DNA of 64,000 bases. It comes from Lysobacteraceae bacterium SCN 69-320. Lineage in GTDB: Bacteria > Pseudomonadota > Gammaproteobacteria > Xanthomonadales > Rhodanobacteraceae. Below the pieces are notes generated by a model that worked only from the letters and a program-made list of their open reading frames with translations, searched no databases and was not told the DNA's origin. Location: assembly GCA_001725155.1 (NCBI GenBank), contig MEFP01000019.1, positions 186,001 through 250,000 of the forward strand. The letters run 5' to 3'. Positions 21,674 to 35,033 of the stretch are shown piece after piece (the stretch's first letter is position 1; every line of letters begins with the position of its first letter). The position numbers were made by a program, and so were the translations under genes.

Positions 21674-22714
21674 CTATTCCTGCACCGAATCGGCCGGCCC
21701 CGCCGCATCGAACACGGCGAGCTCGCGCAACACCGTCGTCGCGTAGCTGCCGGCCGGCAGCGCGAACTCGACACACAGCGCCGCATCGTCCAGCCAGCGC
21801 CAGCGCAGTTCCTGCGGCATCAGGCGCAGGCTGCGCCGCTCCTGGGCCAGGCCGGCCTTTTCCAGTCCGCGCGCCAGGTCCGCCCAGGCCGCGGCCGCCC
21901 CCTGCTCGAGCTCGGCGACCTCGGCCGCACTGCGCAGCACGCCCTCGCCCCAGAGCGGGCCGGTCGGATGGATGTCGCCCTGCTCCAGGCGTGCCTGCAA
22001 GGTGTCCGTCATCGCTTCCGGACCGAAGATGCTGTGGCTGCCGGCCAGCATCCAGACCTCGCCGGCCAGCGCGCGATTCCAGTCCTGCCGCGCCACGCGC
22101 GTGGCCAGGGCCGCATTGAAGATCTGCGAACGCGCGGCCGACAGCAGCAGGCTGCGCTCGTGGCGCGCGACGCGGCGGCCGTCGAACATGGCCTGGGCGC
22201 GCGCGAGGTTGTCGCCGCCGCGGCCGAAGCGCTGTTCGCCGAAATAGTTCGGCACGCCGTGCCCGGCGATCGCCGCCAGGCGCGCGGCCGCGGCTTCGCG
22301 GTCGCCGGCGACCTCGCGCAGCACGATGCGGAAGCGGTTGCGGTCGAGCGCGCCGCGACGCAGCTTGCGGCCGTGACGCTGCGCTTGGATCACGCGGAAT
22401 TCCGCATCGGCCAGCGCCGACCAGTCCAGCTCGCGCTTGAGCGGCACGGCGACCGAAAACGTCTGGCGCGTGACCGCATGGCGATCCTTGAGCCCCGCAT
22501 AGCTGACGGCCTCGACCGGTACGCCGGCAAAACGCGCGAGCGCACGCGCGACCCATTCGGTATTCGCGCCGCGCTTCTCCACGCGCAGGAACACATGCTC
22601 GCCGGCGCCGTCAGGCGCGAAGCCCAGGTCTTCGTCGACGAAGAAATCCTCGGGCGTCGCGCGCAGCCGCGCACGCAGCGGCGGTCCACCGAACGCCTGC
22701 GGCCAGGCCGTCAT
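21674..22714 (-). CDS. truD: tRNA pseudouridine(13) synthase TruD
   Basis: Isomerises U13 of tRNA-Glu to pseudouridine. The 346 residues include [19 protein letters not shown] near the N-terminus, the catalytic motif [18 protein letters not shown] (Asp in KDRHA near 80), [14 protein letters not shown] and the insertion domain. The frame is open upstream into ispF, but the ATG at 22714 overlaps the ispF stop as ATGA and gives the normal length. Last gene of the pyrG-kdsA-eno-ftsB-ispD-ispF-truD series. Confidence 0.95.
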   Translation of the reverse strand: MTAWPQAFGGPPLRARLRATPEDFFVDEDLGFAPDGAGEHVFLRVEKRGANTEWVARALARFAGVPVEAVSYAGLKDRHAVTRQTFSVAVPLKRELDWSALADAEFRVIQAQRHGRKLRRGALDRNRFRIVLREVAGDREAAAARLAAIAGHGVPNYFGEQRFGRGGDNLARAQAMFDGRRVARHERSLLLSAARSQIFNAALATRVARQDWNRALAGEVWMLAGSHSIFGPEAMTDTLQARLEQGDIHPTGPLWGEGVLRSAAEVAELEQGAAAAWADLARGLEKAGLAQERRSLRLMPQELRWRWLDDAALCVEFALPAGSYATTVLRELAVFDAAGPADSVQE

Positions 22715-23190
22715 GCGCCGCTCCGCTGCAGCAGCGCGACGGCCATCGCGGCGATGCCTTCGCCGCGCCCGGTAAAGCCCAGGCGTTCGCTGGTCGTGGC
22801 CTTGACGCTGATCGCATCGACCGCGCAGCCGAGATCGGCCGCGAGGCATTCGCGCATGGCCGCCGCATGCGGCCCGACCTTGGGCCGTTCGGCGATCACG
22901 GTCACGTCGGCATTGCCGAGCACGTAGCCGCGCTCGCGCAGGAGCTCGCGGCAATGGCGCAGGAACACGCGGCTGTCCGCGCCGCGCCAGCGCTCGTCGC
23001 TCGGTGGGAAATGCGTACCGATGTCGCCGAGCGCGAGCGCGCCGAGCAGCGCATCGCAGAGCGCGTGGATGACCACGTCGCCGTCGGAATGAGCGACGAC
23101 GCCATGGCTGTGCGGCACGCGGACGCCGCCGAGCACGACATGATCGCCGGGCCCGAACGCATGCACATCGAAACCCTGTCCCATTCGCAT
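22711..23190 (-). CDS. ispF: 2-C-methyl-D-erythritol 2,4-cyclodiphosphate synthase
   Basis: Fifth enzyme of the MEP isoprenoid pathway; forms the cyclic diphosphate with release of CMP. The 159 residues begin [20 protein letters not shown], with the zinc ligands Asp8 and His10, then [25 protein letters not shown] carrying the third zinc ligand His, and the C-terminal stretch [23 protein letters not shown] at 23190 reproduces the standard N-terminus; the open frame further upstream reads through a REP-like element and is rejected. Confidence 0.96.
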   Translation of the reverse strand: MRMGQGFDVHAFGPGDHVVLGGVRVPHSHGVVAHSDGDVVIHALCDALLGALALGDIGTHFPPSDERWRGADSRVFLRHCRELLRERGYVLGNADVTVIAERPKVGPHAAAMRECLAADLGCAVDAISVKATTSERLGFTGRGEGIAAMAVALLQRSGA

Positions 23191-23202
23191 CAGAAAAATC
23201 CG

Positions 23203-23372
23203 TAGGTTGTGGTGAGCGCAGCGAACCGCAGCACCGAGGCCTGCACGCGGCGAAAAGCGCCAAACGAAGGACCACCGCAGCCGAGCCACCGGCACCGAAA
23301 AAACGGCGACTCCGCCAGACGCACGTACAGCAGCACCTCGCCGTCGCGGTTCGCAGCGCTCACCACGACCTA
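23203..23372. repeat. widely spaced inverted REP-like pair between ispD and ispF
   Basis: Plus-strand copy at 23203-23230 (TAGGTTGTGGTGAGCGCAGC then GAACCGCA) and a minus-strand copy at 23345-23372 (reverse complement TAGGTCGTGGTGAGCGCTGC then GAACCGCG). They could pair over about 27 bases with few mismatches around a loop of about 114 bases. The right copy supplies the ispD stop codon (CTA at 23370-23372). Core shared with the elements at 8.5 and 38.15 kb. Confidence 0.75.
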
Positions 23373-24059
23373 TGCGCGCTGCAGGATGAATTCCGCGAAT
23401 GCGAGATCGGCCGGTGTGGTCACCTTGATGTTGTCTTCGCTGCCTTCGACGAGCAGCGGCGCATGGCCGGCGCGTTCCATGGCCATGGCTTCGTCGGTGA
23501 CGGCGGCACCGGCAGCCGCGGCCGCGACCAATGCGGCCTCCAGCGCGGCGCGCGGAAACAGCTGCGGCGTCAGCGCACGCCAGCGCGCCTCGCGCGGCTC
23601 GGTTGCGGCGACGCGACCTTGCGCATCGGCGCGCTTGAGCGTGTCGCGCAGCGGCGCGGCGAGCAGTCCGCCGCCGGCCGGCACGGCCAGGTCGATCAGA
23701 CGCGAGATGTCGGCCGCACGCACGCAGGGCCGCGCGGCGTCATGCACGAGCACCGCGTCATCCGCCGCGACCGAAGCCGGCAGCGCGCGCAGGCCGGCCA
23801 GCACCGAATCGGCGCGCTCGGCGCCGCCGGTCGCACGCAGCAGCGGCTTGCCGAGCACTTCGACCAGGCCCTGCACCCAGCTCGCATCGTCGGCCGCGAC
23901 GACGAGCATCAGGCCGGCAATGCGCGGATGCGCGGCGAGGCGTTCCAGGGTATGCAGCAGCAGCGGCTTGTCGGCGAGGCGCAGGTATTGCTTGGGCACG
24001 TCGCCGCCGAAGCGGCGGCCGCGCCCGGCCGCAGGAATCACACACCAGAGGCCGCTCAT
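23370..24059 (-). CDS. ispD: 2-C-methyl-D-erythritol 4-phosphate cytidylyltransferase
   Basis: Third enzyme of the MEP isoprenoid pathway; couples MEP with CTP to form CDP-ME. The 229 residues carry the nucleotidyltransferase loop [19 protein letters not shown], then [11 protein letters not shown], and near the end [20 protein letters not shown], all IspD signatures. ATG at 24059 overlaps the ftsB stop. Unlike many relatives, ispD and ispF do not overlap here; 179 bases with a REP-like pair separate them. Confidence 0.95.
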   Translation of the reverse strand: MSGLWCVIPAAGRGRRFGGDVPKQYLRLADKPLLLHTLERLAAHPRIAGLMLVVAADDASWVQGLVEVLGKPLLRATGGAERADSVLAGLRALPASVAADDAVLVHDAARPCVRAADISRLIDLAVPAGGGLLAAPLRDTLKRADAQGRVAATEPREARWRALTPQLFPRAALEAALVAAAAAGAAVTDEAMAMERAGHAPLLVEGSEDNIKVTTPADLAFAEFILQRA

Positions 24060-24373
24060 CGCTGCTGCGCCGGCGGCTTGGGCGCCGCCGCGGCGGTTGC
24101 CGGCTCGACGATCTGGTAGAAGGTCTCGCCGGGCTTGACCAGACCCAGTTCCGCGCGCGCACGGCCTTCGATCGCGTCGCGGCCTTCCTTGAGATCCTGC
24201 ACCTCGGCCTGCAGCGCCTCGTTGCGCGCCTTGAGCACCTCGTTGGCCTTGCGGGCCTCGGCCACGCTCTGGCGCAGGCTTTCGACGTCGCGCACGCCGC
24301 CCGACCCGGTCCACAGTTTTATCTGCAGGACGATCAGCAGGATCAGCAGGATCAGGGCGGCGTAACGCAGCAC
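24056..24373 (-). CDS. ftsB: cell division protein FtsB
   Basis: Bitopic inner-membrane divisome protein that works with FtsL and FtsQ. The 105-residue product has a short cytoplasmic start, a transmembrane helix at about 4-19 (YAALILLILLIVLQIKLW), a coiled coil at about 28-75 and the conserved RAELGLVKPGETFYQIV. The start is a GTG at 24373, with GAGG 8 bases upstream directly after the eno stop; no suitable ATG is available. The C-terminal Ala/Pro tail is extra to the core domain. Confidence 0.93.
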   Translation of the reverse strand: MLRYAALILLILLIVLQIKLWTGSGGVRDVESLRQSVAEARKANEVLKARNEALQAEVQDLKEGRDAIEGRARAELGLVKPGETFYQIVEPATAAAAPKPPAQQR

Positions 24374-24383
24374 GGCGCAGACC

Positions 24384-25694
<1,311 letters not shown>

Positions 25695-25919
25695 TCAGGT
25701 CGAAAGAGTGAAGAGGAAGCAGATCAGGCCGGCCATCACGACCGCGCCGACGGCAACGACGATCCGGTACAGGCGCGCGCTGCGCAGCTGCGCCTGGAGC
25801 GCCGTCTGCTGCGCCTGCAGTGCGGCCTGGGTGGTCTCGCGATACAGCGCGATCTGCTCCTGTTGGCCCGCGCGGATCTCGCGCAGGAGCTGGATGATCG
25901 ACTCGTCCGGATTCGACAC
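25695..25919 (-). CDS. small membrane protein of unknown function between kdsA and eno
   Basis: A 74-residue protein starting with GTG at 25919 (SNPDESIIQLLREIRAGQQ). Residues 5-45 form an amphipathic, Gln-rich helix or coiled coil, and a single transmembrane helix follows (about 50-70, IVVAVGAVVMAGLICFLFTL). It starts 4 bases after the kdsA stop and ends 15 bases before eno, so it is most likely translated within the operon. Unrecognised; similar small proteins are often seen in Lysobacterales operons. GC-rich codon use fits the neighbours. Confidence 0.7.
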   Translation of the reverse strand: MSNPDESIIQLLREIRAGQQEQIALYRETTQAALQAQQTALQAQLRSARLYRIVVAVGAVVMAGLICFLFTLST

Positions 25920-25923
25920 GCGC

Positions 25924-28729
<2,806 letters not shown>

Positions 28730-30523
28730 ATGAACACCCGCGACCGCCTGCGCGACCTGCGCGCCGCCCTGCTGCAGCACGGCGTCGACGCCGTGGTTGT
28801 TCCGTCCGCCGATCCGCACCTGTCCGAATACCTGCCGGCGCGCTGGGAAGGCCGGCGCTGGCTGTCGGGCTTTTCCGGTTCGGCCGGCACCCTGGTCGTC
28901 ACGGCCGAGTTCGCCGGCGTCTGGACCGACTCGCGCTATTTCGAGCAAGCCGCGCAGGAACTGGCCGGCAGCGGGGTGCAGCTCATGCGCCTGACCGTGC
29001 CGCATACGCCGGAACACCTGGACTGGCTCTGCGCCACCCTGCAGCCCGGCCAGACCGTCGCGGTCGCCGGCGAGGTGCAGGCCCTGGCCATGCAGGAACT
29101 CATGGAGAGCCGCCTGGCCGCACGCGGCATCGCCCTGCGCACCGATCTGGACCTGCTCGACGCGGTCTGGGCCGACCGGCCGCCGCTGCCGGACCCGCCG
29201 GTGCGCGAGCATCGCGCCGAGTTCGCCGGCGCGCCGCGCGGCGAGCGCCTTCAACGCCTGCGCGCGGCCATGGCCGCGGCCGGCGCCACGCACCATCTGG
29301 TGTCCTCGCTCGACGATGTGGCCTGGATCACCGGCCTGCGCGGCAGCGACGTGCCGTACAACCCGGTCTTCCTGGCGCATCTGCTGATCGGTCCGGAACA
29401 GGCCATCCTGTTCGTGCCGCCCGGCAAGATCGCGCCGGAGCTCGGCCGCCGGCTGGCCGCCGATGGCATCGTGACGGCCGACTACGCCGCAGCCGCGACG
29501 GCGCTGGCGACCCTGGGCGCCGGCGACCGCCTGCTGCTGGATCCGCGCCGCGTCGTGCAGGCACTGGCCGCCGCGGTCGGCGACGACGTCGCCGTACTGC
29601 GCCAGCTCAACCCGAGCCAGCGCTTCAAGGCCGTCAAGACGCCGGACGAACTCGCCCATATCCGCCAGACCATGCGCCGCGACGGCGCGGCCCTCGTGCG
29701 TTTCCTGATCTGGCTCGAACGGCAACTGGTCACCCGACCGCTGACCGAGCTCGACGTCGCCGACGAACTGGCGCGCCAGCGCGCCGCGCAGCCGGATTTC
29801 GTCGGCGAGAGCTTCGCGACGATCGCCGGCTACATGGCCAACGGCGCGCTGCCGCATTACCGGGCGACCGGGAGCCAGCACGCCGCCCTGGCCGCGCAGG
29901 GCCTGCTGCTGGTCGATTCCGGCGGCCAGTACGAAGGCGGCACCACCGATATCACGCGCACGATCGCCCTGGGCGAGACCACGCCCGAGCAGCGCCGCGA
30001 CTACACGCTCGTGCTCAAGGGCATGATCGCGCTGTCGCGCGCACGCTTCCCGCGCGGCACCACGGGCCAGCAGCTCGACGCCCTGGCGCGCGCGCCGATC
30101 TGGGCCGACGCGATCAACTACGGCCACGGCACCGGCCACGGCGTCGGCTACTTCCTGAACGTACACGAGGGGCCGCAGTCGATACGCCCGGTCGTGGCCG
30201 GCGAGACCGGCGAGCCGCTGGCCGTCGGCATGGTCACGTCCAACGAGCCCGGCATCTACCGGCCCGGCCGCCATGGCGTGCGCATCGAGAACCTGGTCGC
30301 GACGGTGCCGGCCGGCAGCAGCGAGTTCGGCGAATTTCTTGCATTCGAAACGCTGACTCTTTGCCCCATCGACACGCGGCCGCTGGCCGTCGAGCTGCTG
30401 GGCGCGGACGAACGCGGTTGGCTCAATGCCTATCACGCCGAGGTCGAGGCGGCGCTCGCGCCGCTGCTGGACAGCGACGAGCGGCGCTGGCTGGCCGTCC
30501 GCTGCGCCCCCGTTGCCGCCTGA
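28730..30523 (+). CDS. Xaa-Pro aminopeptidase (aminopeptidase P, M24 family)
   Basis: Removes an N-terminal residue preceding proline; probably cytosolic, as there is no signal peptide. The 597 residues match the long three-domain form: two creatinase-like N-terminal domains (SADPHLSEYLPARWEGRRWL, then SGFSGSAG at about 25-50), and the pita-bread metal domain with Asp ligands in LLLVDSGGQYEGGTTDITRT, His in YGHGTGHGVGYFLNVHEGP, and Glu in TSNEPGIYRPG and RIENL, ending in an M24C tail. ATG at 28730. It is longer than E. coli PepP, so I leave the symbol blank. Confidence 0.93.
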   Translation: MNTRDRLRDLRAALLQHGVDAVVVPSADPHLSEYLPARWEGRRWLSGFSGSAGTLVVTAEFAGVWTDSRYFEQAAQELAGSGVQLMRLTVPHTPEHLDWLCATLQPGQTVAVAGEVQALAMQELMESRLAARGIALRTDLDLLDAVWADRPPLPDPPVREHRAEFAGAPRGERLQRLRAAMAAAGATHHLVSSLDDVAWITGLRGSDVPYNPVFLAHLLIGPEQAILFVPPGKIAPELGRRLAADGIVTADYAAAATALATLGAGDRLLLDPRRVVQALAAAVGDDVAVLRQLNPSQRFKAVKTPDELAHIRQTMRRDGAALVRFLIWLERQLVTRPLTELDVADELARQRAAQPDFVGESFATIAGYMANGALPHYRATGSQHAALAAQGLLLVDSGGQYEGGTTDITRTIALGETTPEQRRDYTLVLKGMIALSRARFPRGTTGQQLDALARAPIWADAINYGHGTGHGVGYFLNVHEGPQSIRPVVAGETGEPLAVGMVTSNEPGIYRPGRHGVRIENLVATVPAGSSEFGEFLAFETLTLCPIDTRPLAVELLGADERGWLNAYHAEVEAALAPLLDSDERRWLAVRCAPVAA

Positions 30524-30563
30524 TCGCCCGTACCCGCCACTCCAGACCGCCGCCAGCCCAGTC

Positions 30564-31673
30564 ATGTCCGCGCCCCGCCCCAGCGTCCTCGTCGTCGCCG
30601 GTACCCGTCCCGAATGCCTGAAGCTCGCGAGCGTCGTGCGTGCGCTGCGCGCGCAGCCCGGCATCGCCACCCAGTTGCTCAACAGCGGCCAGCATGCGGC
30701 CATGGTCGAGCGCACGTTCGCGCATCTGGACCTGCAGTGCGATCTGACCGCGCCACAGATCGTCGCGGCGTCGCTGTCGCACGCGCTTGGCGCGCTGCGC
30801 GAGCAGGTGCGGGACGCGGCGCGGCGCGAGCGCAGCGCACTGATCGTCAGCCAGGGTGATACCTCGACGGCCTATGCGGCAGCGCTGGCCGCGCGCGACC
30901 TGAATCTGCCGCTCGCCCACGTCGAGGCCGGCCTGCGCACGAGCCATCCGTACCGGCCGTTTCCGGAAGAGCTGTTCCGCCGCCGCATCGCGCCGATCGC
31001 GCGACTGAATTTCGCGCCGACCGCGCACGCCGCCGCCAACCTGCGCGGCGAGGGCGTGGCCGACGAACGCATCTTCGAGGTCGGCAACAGCGTCATCGAC
31101 CTGCTGCGCGAACAGGTCGAGGACACGCGGCCGCTGGCCCTGCCGTTCCTGCCGGAAACGGCACGCCACGTCACACTCACCCTGCACCGGCGCGAGAACT
31201 ACGGCCGCGGCCTGGATCTGGTCTGCACCGCCGTACTGCAACTGCTGGAGCAGCACGACGACATCGGCGTGGTCTGCCCGGTGCATCCGAACCCGGCCGT
31301 CGGCCACCGCATCCGGCGCAATCTGTCGCGGCATCCGCGCGTGCGCCTGGTCGATCCGCTGGACTACCGGCCGTTCATCGCCCTGCTCGGCCAGTCGCGC
31401 CTGGCAATCACCGACTCGGGCGGCATCCAGGAGGAAGCGCCGTATCTCGGCACGCCGGTGCTGGTCGTGCGCGAGAACACCGAGCGTCCGGAAAGCGTCG
31501 CCCTCGGCGCGGCGACCCTGGTGCCGCTGAAAGTCGAGCGCATCCTCGCCGAAGCCGACCGCCTGTTGTCGGCGCCGCCACCGGCGCGGCTCGCGTTTGC
31601 GCCCGAATCGGCCTATGGCGACGGCCGCAGCGGCGAACGCATCGCCCGCATCATCGCCGCCTTCCTGACCTGA
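30564..31673 (+). CDS. wecB: UDP-N-acetylglucosamine 2-epimerase (non-hydrolysing)
   Basis: Converts UDP-GlcNAc to UDP-ManNAc for surface glycans. The 369 residues are a GT-B fold with VLVVAGTRPECLKLASVVRAL at the start, SQGDTSTAYAAALAARDLNLP, HVEAGLRTSHPYRPFPEE, LHRRENYGRGLD, and TDSGGIQEEAPYLGTPVLVVRENTERPE, which are the diagnostic stretches. The usual TG(Q/E)H is SGQH here. ATG at 30564, 40 bases after the aminopeptidase stop. It heads a plus-strand block of glycan-type genes. The symbol reflects family, not proof of an ECA-like pathway. Confidence 0.9.
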   Translation: MSAPRPSVLVVAGTRPECLKLASVVRALRAQPGIATQLLNSGQHAAMVERTFAHLDLQCDLTAPQIVAASLSHALGALREQVRDAARRERSALIVSQGDTSTAYAAALAARDLNLPLAHVEAGLRTSHPYRPFPEELFRRRIAPIARLNFAPTAHAAANLRGEGVADERIFEVGNSVIDLLREQVEDTRPLALPFLPETARHVTLTLHRRENYGRGLDLVCTAVLQLLEQHDDIGVVCPVHPNPAVGHRIRRNLSRHPRVRLVDPLDYRPFIALLGQSRLAITDSGGIQEEAPYLGTPVLVVRENTERPESVALGAATLVPLKVERILAEADRLLSAPPPARLAFAPESAYGDGRSGERIARIIAAFLT

Positions 31674-31782
31674 ACAGCCATCGCCGGCTGCCGACGAAAA
31701 AACCGGTAAAACGCGTTGACGAAGTGATGGCGCCCGGCACGGCGTCGCACTAGGATTGCGCACCTTTCGACAAGGACGTTGC

Positions 31783-32844
31783 ATGAACGCCGCCTCTCTG
31801 ACCGACCGCTGCGCAGCCGCTGCGGCGCGCCTGCGCGACTGGCTGCTGGCCGGCGGCGTGCAATGCGCCGACGGCCCGCAAGCCGGCGGCGTCTACGGCG
31901 CCTTCGACGCCGACGGCCGCGCGCGTTACGTCTATCCCGAAATTACCGGTTATTACCTGCACTGGCTGGCCGAAGTCGCCGCCGCCGCCGACACGCCGAC
32001 CGTGCAGCGCGCCGCGACCGCCGCCGCTGCCTGGGCCGAACGCGTGCTGGCCGACGGCGCCGTGCCGGCGACGCGCGCCTATGTCGACGGCGCCGATGCC
32101 GACGACTGGCGCAATCAGGCGGTGTTCTTCTTCGACCTGGCCATGCTGCTGCGCGGTCTGTGCGCAGCCCATGAAGCCGGCCTGATCGCCAGGCCCGCAA
32201 CGGCGCTGGAGCGCCTGGTCGCCGAGCTGGCCCGTTTCGTCGACGCCGGCGCGATCCGCGCCGCGCGCGCGGACAGCCACGTGAACCTGCCGCCGCGCTG
32301 GTCCACCCTTGGCGGTCCGTTCGAGGTCAAGGCCAGCTCGCGCGTGAGCCTGGCCGCGCGCCATCTGCCGCTGCCGGCGGCGCTGGAGGAGGCCTGCCGC
32401 GCGCTAGCCGCGGGCTACCGCGGCGAGGTCGCCGATCTCAAGCTCGACATGCTGCATCCGACGCTCTATTTCGCCGAAGGCATGCTCGTGGCCGAACCCG
32501 GCTGCCGCGCCGCGGTCGGCGTGCTCGCGCGGCGCTGCCTCGCGCTGGCCGATGCCGGCGGCAACCTGCCCGAAGCCGAGGATTCGTCGGTGCCGCGCAG
32601 CGACATCCTCGCGCAGACCCTGCGCGTGCTGCTGCTGGCCGGCGATGCCGAGGGCGCTGCTGTCGAACGCCTCGCGGCGAACCTGGCCGACCGCGTCGAT
32701 GCGGCCGGACGCCTGCCGTTCCGCCTCGACGTCGCCGCGCCGCAGCCCAACGTCTGGTGCGCGATGTTCGCCGAGCAGGCGCTGCGCTGGTACGCGCAGG
32801 CACGCCGCGGCGAATCCCTGCCGGCGGCGGAATGGCTGGTGTGA
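31783..32844 (+). CDS. unrecognised (alpha/alpha)-toroid-like protein in a glycan block
   Basis: A 353-residue soluble protein without signal peptide that I cannot assign. It is mostly helical, with repeated Ala/Leu-rich amphipathic helices and conserved-looking aromatic and acidic stretches: GGVYGAFDADGRARYVYPEITGYYLHWL at about 30-60 (shown in part), DDWRNQAVFFFDLAMLLRGL, DMLHPTLYFAEGML, AEDSSVPRSDILAQTLRVLLL and PQPNVWCAMFAEQAL. Such a pattern fits an (alpha/alpha)6 toroid as in epimerases and glycosidases, but that is inference. It overlaps the start of the next gene by translational coupling (GTGA or the ATG 12 bases upstream). Confidence 0.8.
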   Translation: MNAASLTDRCAAAAARLRDWLLAGGVQCADGPQAGGVYGAFDADGRARYVYPEITGYYLHWLAEVAAAADTPTVQRAATAAAAWAERVLADGAVPATRAYVDGADADDWRNQAVFFFDLAMLLRGLCAAHEAGLIARPATALERLVAELARFVDAGAIRAARADSHVNLPPRWSTLGGPFEVKASSRVSLAARHLPLPAALEEACRALAAGYRGEVADLKLDMLHPTLYFAEGMLVAEPGCRAAVGVLARRCLALADAGGNLPEAEDSSVPRSDILAQTLRVLLLAGDAEGAAVERLAANLADRVDAAGRLPFRLDVAAPQPNVWCAMFAEQALRWYAQARRGESLPAAEWLV

Positions 32845-35033
32845 TCCGTCGCCTGCGCCGGCTTGCCGGCTATGCACGGCGGCTGCTGCCGCATCTGCCG
32901 CTGGCCAGCGCGATCTACGGCGCCGACCTGCTCGCGCGCCTGCGGCCCGGCACCGTGCGCAACGCCCGCGGCGCGCGCACGCAAGGCATCAGCGTCGTCG
33001 TGCCCGAGCGCGGTACGCCGGATCTGCTCGCCGAAACCCTGACTGCGCTGGAACTGGCCCTGCGCGAGGTCGCCGAGGCGCAGCAGGTCATCGTCGTCGT
33101 CAATGGCGCGCCGCGCACCGACTACGCCGAGCTGCAGCGCCGCTGGCCCGCCTACGACTGGCAGTTCCACGAGCGCGCGCTGGGCTACAACGGCGCCGTC
33201 GAAGCCGGCCTGGCCGCCGCGCGCCACGGCTGGACCTATCTGCTCAACAGCGACATGCGCCTGGCGCCCGACGCGCTGGCCCAACTGCTGCCGTATCGCG
33301 ACGACAGCACCTTCGCCATCACCTCGCAGATCTTCTTCACCGATCCGGCGCGCCGGCGCGAGGAAACCGGCTGGTCGGACTACTACCTCAACATCGAGTT
33401 CGCCGAAGTCTACGAACGCGATCCGGGCCAGGCGCGCATGGCCCGCGGCAACCTGTACCCGGGCGGCGGCAGCTCGCTGTGCCGCACCGAGGTCCTGCGC
33501 CGCTACGTCGCCGGTTCGCGTGATTTCTCGCCGTTCTACTGGGAAGACGCCGACTGGGGCATACGCGCCTGGAGCGAGGGCTGGGACGTCGTGTTCTGCC
33601 CGCTGTCGCGAGCCCACCACCATCATCGCGGCACGGTGCGGCGCTACTACGACGAGAACGAAGTCGCCCGCGTGATCCGCCGCAACGAGCTGCTGTTCGA
33701 CCTGCGCCACCGCTGGACCCGCCGGCACGCGCTGCGCAGCCTGCAGCGTCTGGCTCTGCTCGATGCGACCTCGCGTCGCGAACTGCTCGGCCTGGGCCTG
33801 GCCTGGCGCGCGTTCCGCAGCCGCCTCGCGACCGAACGCGCACGGCTCAACGGCCTGCGCTTCGAACGCATCACGCGCGATCGCTGGTACGGGCCGCAGC
33901 GTAGCGAGCGGCGCCGGCCGCGCGTGCTGCTGGTCGTGCCGTTCGCGCTGTTTCCGCCGGCGCACGGCGGGGCGCGGCGCGTCGCCGAACTCGTCACGCG
34001 CCTGTCGCCGGAAGTCGATTTCTTCCTGCTCAGCGACGAGTCCTCGCTGTACGGCGAAACCAGCGAGCCCTGGCTGCTGCATTTCCGCGGCGTGCATCTG
34101 CTCGAAGGCCGCGGCGATCGCGCCGGCGAGGCGCCGCTGACCGTGGAACAGCGCCTGCAGCGGCACGCCTGGCCCGGCCTGCGCGCCGGACTCGCCGCGG
34201 CGATCGCGCGTTTCCAGCCCGACCTGGTGCAGGTCGAATTCATGGAACTGGCCGATCTGGCCGCCGACCGCAGCGACGGCGGCCCGCGCTGGCTGCTGTG
34301 CCTGCACGACGTCTACCTCGGCAGCGGCGACAGCGACGGCGACGCGCGCCAGCGCGCAGCCATCGCGCGCTACGACGCCGTGGTCGCCTGCTCGGCCGAG
34401 GACGCCGCGCTGCTCGCACCGCAGGCCGCGAGCCTGATCGGCAACGGCGCGGTCGACCGGCGCGCCGGCTACACGCCCTCGCCCGACGGCCTGCTGCTGT
34501 TCATGGGGCCGTTCCGCTACGCACAGAACCTGCACGGCATACTCGCGTTTCTCGACAGCGCCTGGCCGGCGCTGCGCGCGGAATTCCCGGCCTTGCGCCT
34601 GCGCATCCTCGGCGGCGCCGAATCCGCCGCGATCGCCGCGGACGACGCACGCCTGCGCCAGCCCGGCATCGAGCTGATCTCGGCCTTCGTCGATCCGACG
34701 CCGCACCTGGCCGAGTGCACGCTGAGCCTGAATCCGCAGATCGACATCCGCGGCTCCTCGATCAAGCTGATCGAGTCGCTGCTGGCCGGCCGCGTCTGCG
34801 TGAGCACCGCCGACGGCATGCGCGGCTTCGCCGACGCCGGGCTGCAGGCGCTGATCGGCAGCGCCGACATTGCCGGCATGGCCGCGGCGATCGCGCCGCT
34901 GCTGCGCGACGCGGCCGCGCGGCATCGACTGGAAACCGCCGACAGCGATGTGCTCGACCGCTATACCTGGGACGCGATGGCCGCACGCCAGCGCGAACTC
35001 TATCGTTCACTGGCCCCGGAGCATCCGCCATGA
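32832..35033 (+). CDS. two-domain glycosyltransferase (GT2 plus GT-B/GT4-like)
   Basis: A 733-residue fusion. Residues about 50-300 are a family 2 transferase: GISVVVPERGTPDLLAETL, the NSDMRL acidic motif in place of DxD, GGGSSLCRTEVLRR and FSPFYWEDADWGIRAW. Residues about 360-730 are a GT-B type: PRVLLVVPFALFPPAHGGARR, QVEFMELADL, LLLFMGPFRYAQNLHGILAF, and the acceptor/donor stretch SLNPQIDIRGSSIKLIESLLAGR. No transmembrane helix is evident, so it is probably cytosolic. ATG at 32832 overlaps the previous gene; GTG at 32841 is equally plausible. The product likely adds two sugars to one glycan. Confidence 0.9.
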   Translation: MAGVIRRLRRLAGYARRLLPHLPLASAIYGADLLARLRPGTVRNARGARTQGISVVVPERGTPDLLAETLTALELALREVAEAQQVIVVVNGAPRTDYAELQRRWPAYDWQFHERALGYNGAVEAGLAAARHGWTYLLNSDMRLAPDALAQLLPYRDDSTFAITSQIFFTDPARRREETGWSDYYLNIEFAEVYERDPGQARMARGNLYPGGGSSLCRTEVLRRYVAGSRDFSPFYWEDADWGIRAWSEGWDVVFCPLSRAHHHHRGTVRRYYDENEVARVIRRNELLFDLRHRWTRRHALRSLQRLALLDATSRRELLGLGLAWRAFRSRLATERARLNGLRFERITRDRWYGPQRSERRRPRVLLVVPFALFPPAHGGARRVAELVTRLSPEVDFFLLSDESSLYGETSEPWLLHFRGVHLLEGRGDRAGEAPLTVEQRLQRHAWPGLRAGLAAAIARFQPDLVQVEFMELADLAADRSDGGPRWLLCLHDVYLGSGDSDGDARQRAAIARYDAVVACSAEDAALLAPQAASLIGNGAVDRRAGYTPSPDGLLLFMGPFRYAQNLHGILAFLDSAWPALRAEFPALRLRILGGAESAAIAADDARLRQPGIELISAFVDPTPHLAECTLSLNPQIDIRGSSIKLIESLLAGRVCVSTADGMRGFADAGLQALIGSADIAGMAAAIAPLLRDAAARHRLETADSDVLDRYTWDAMAARQRELYRSLAPEHPP

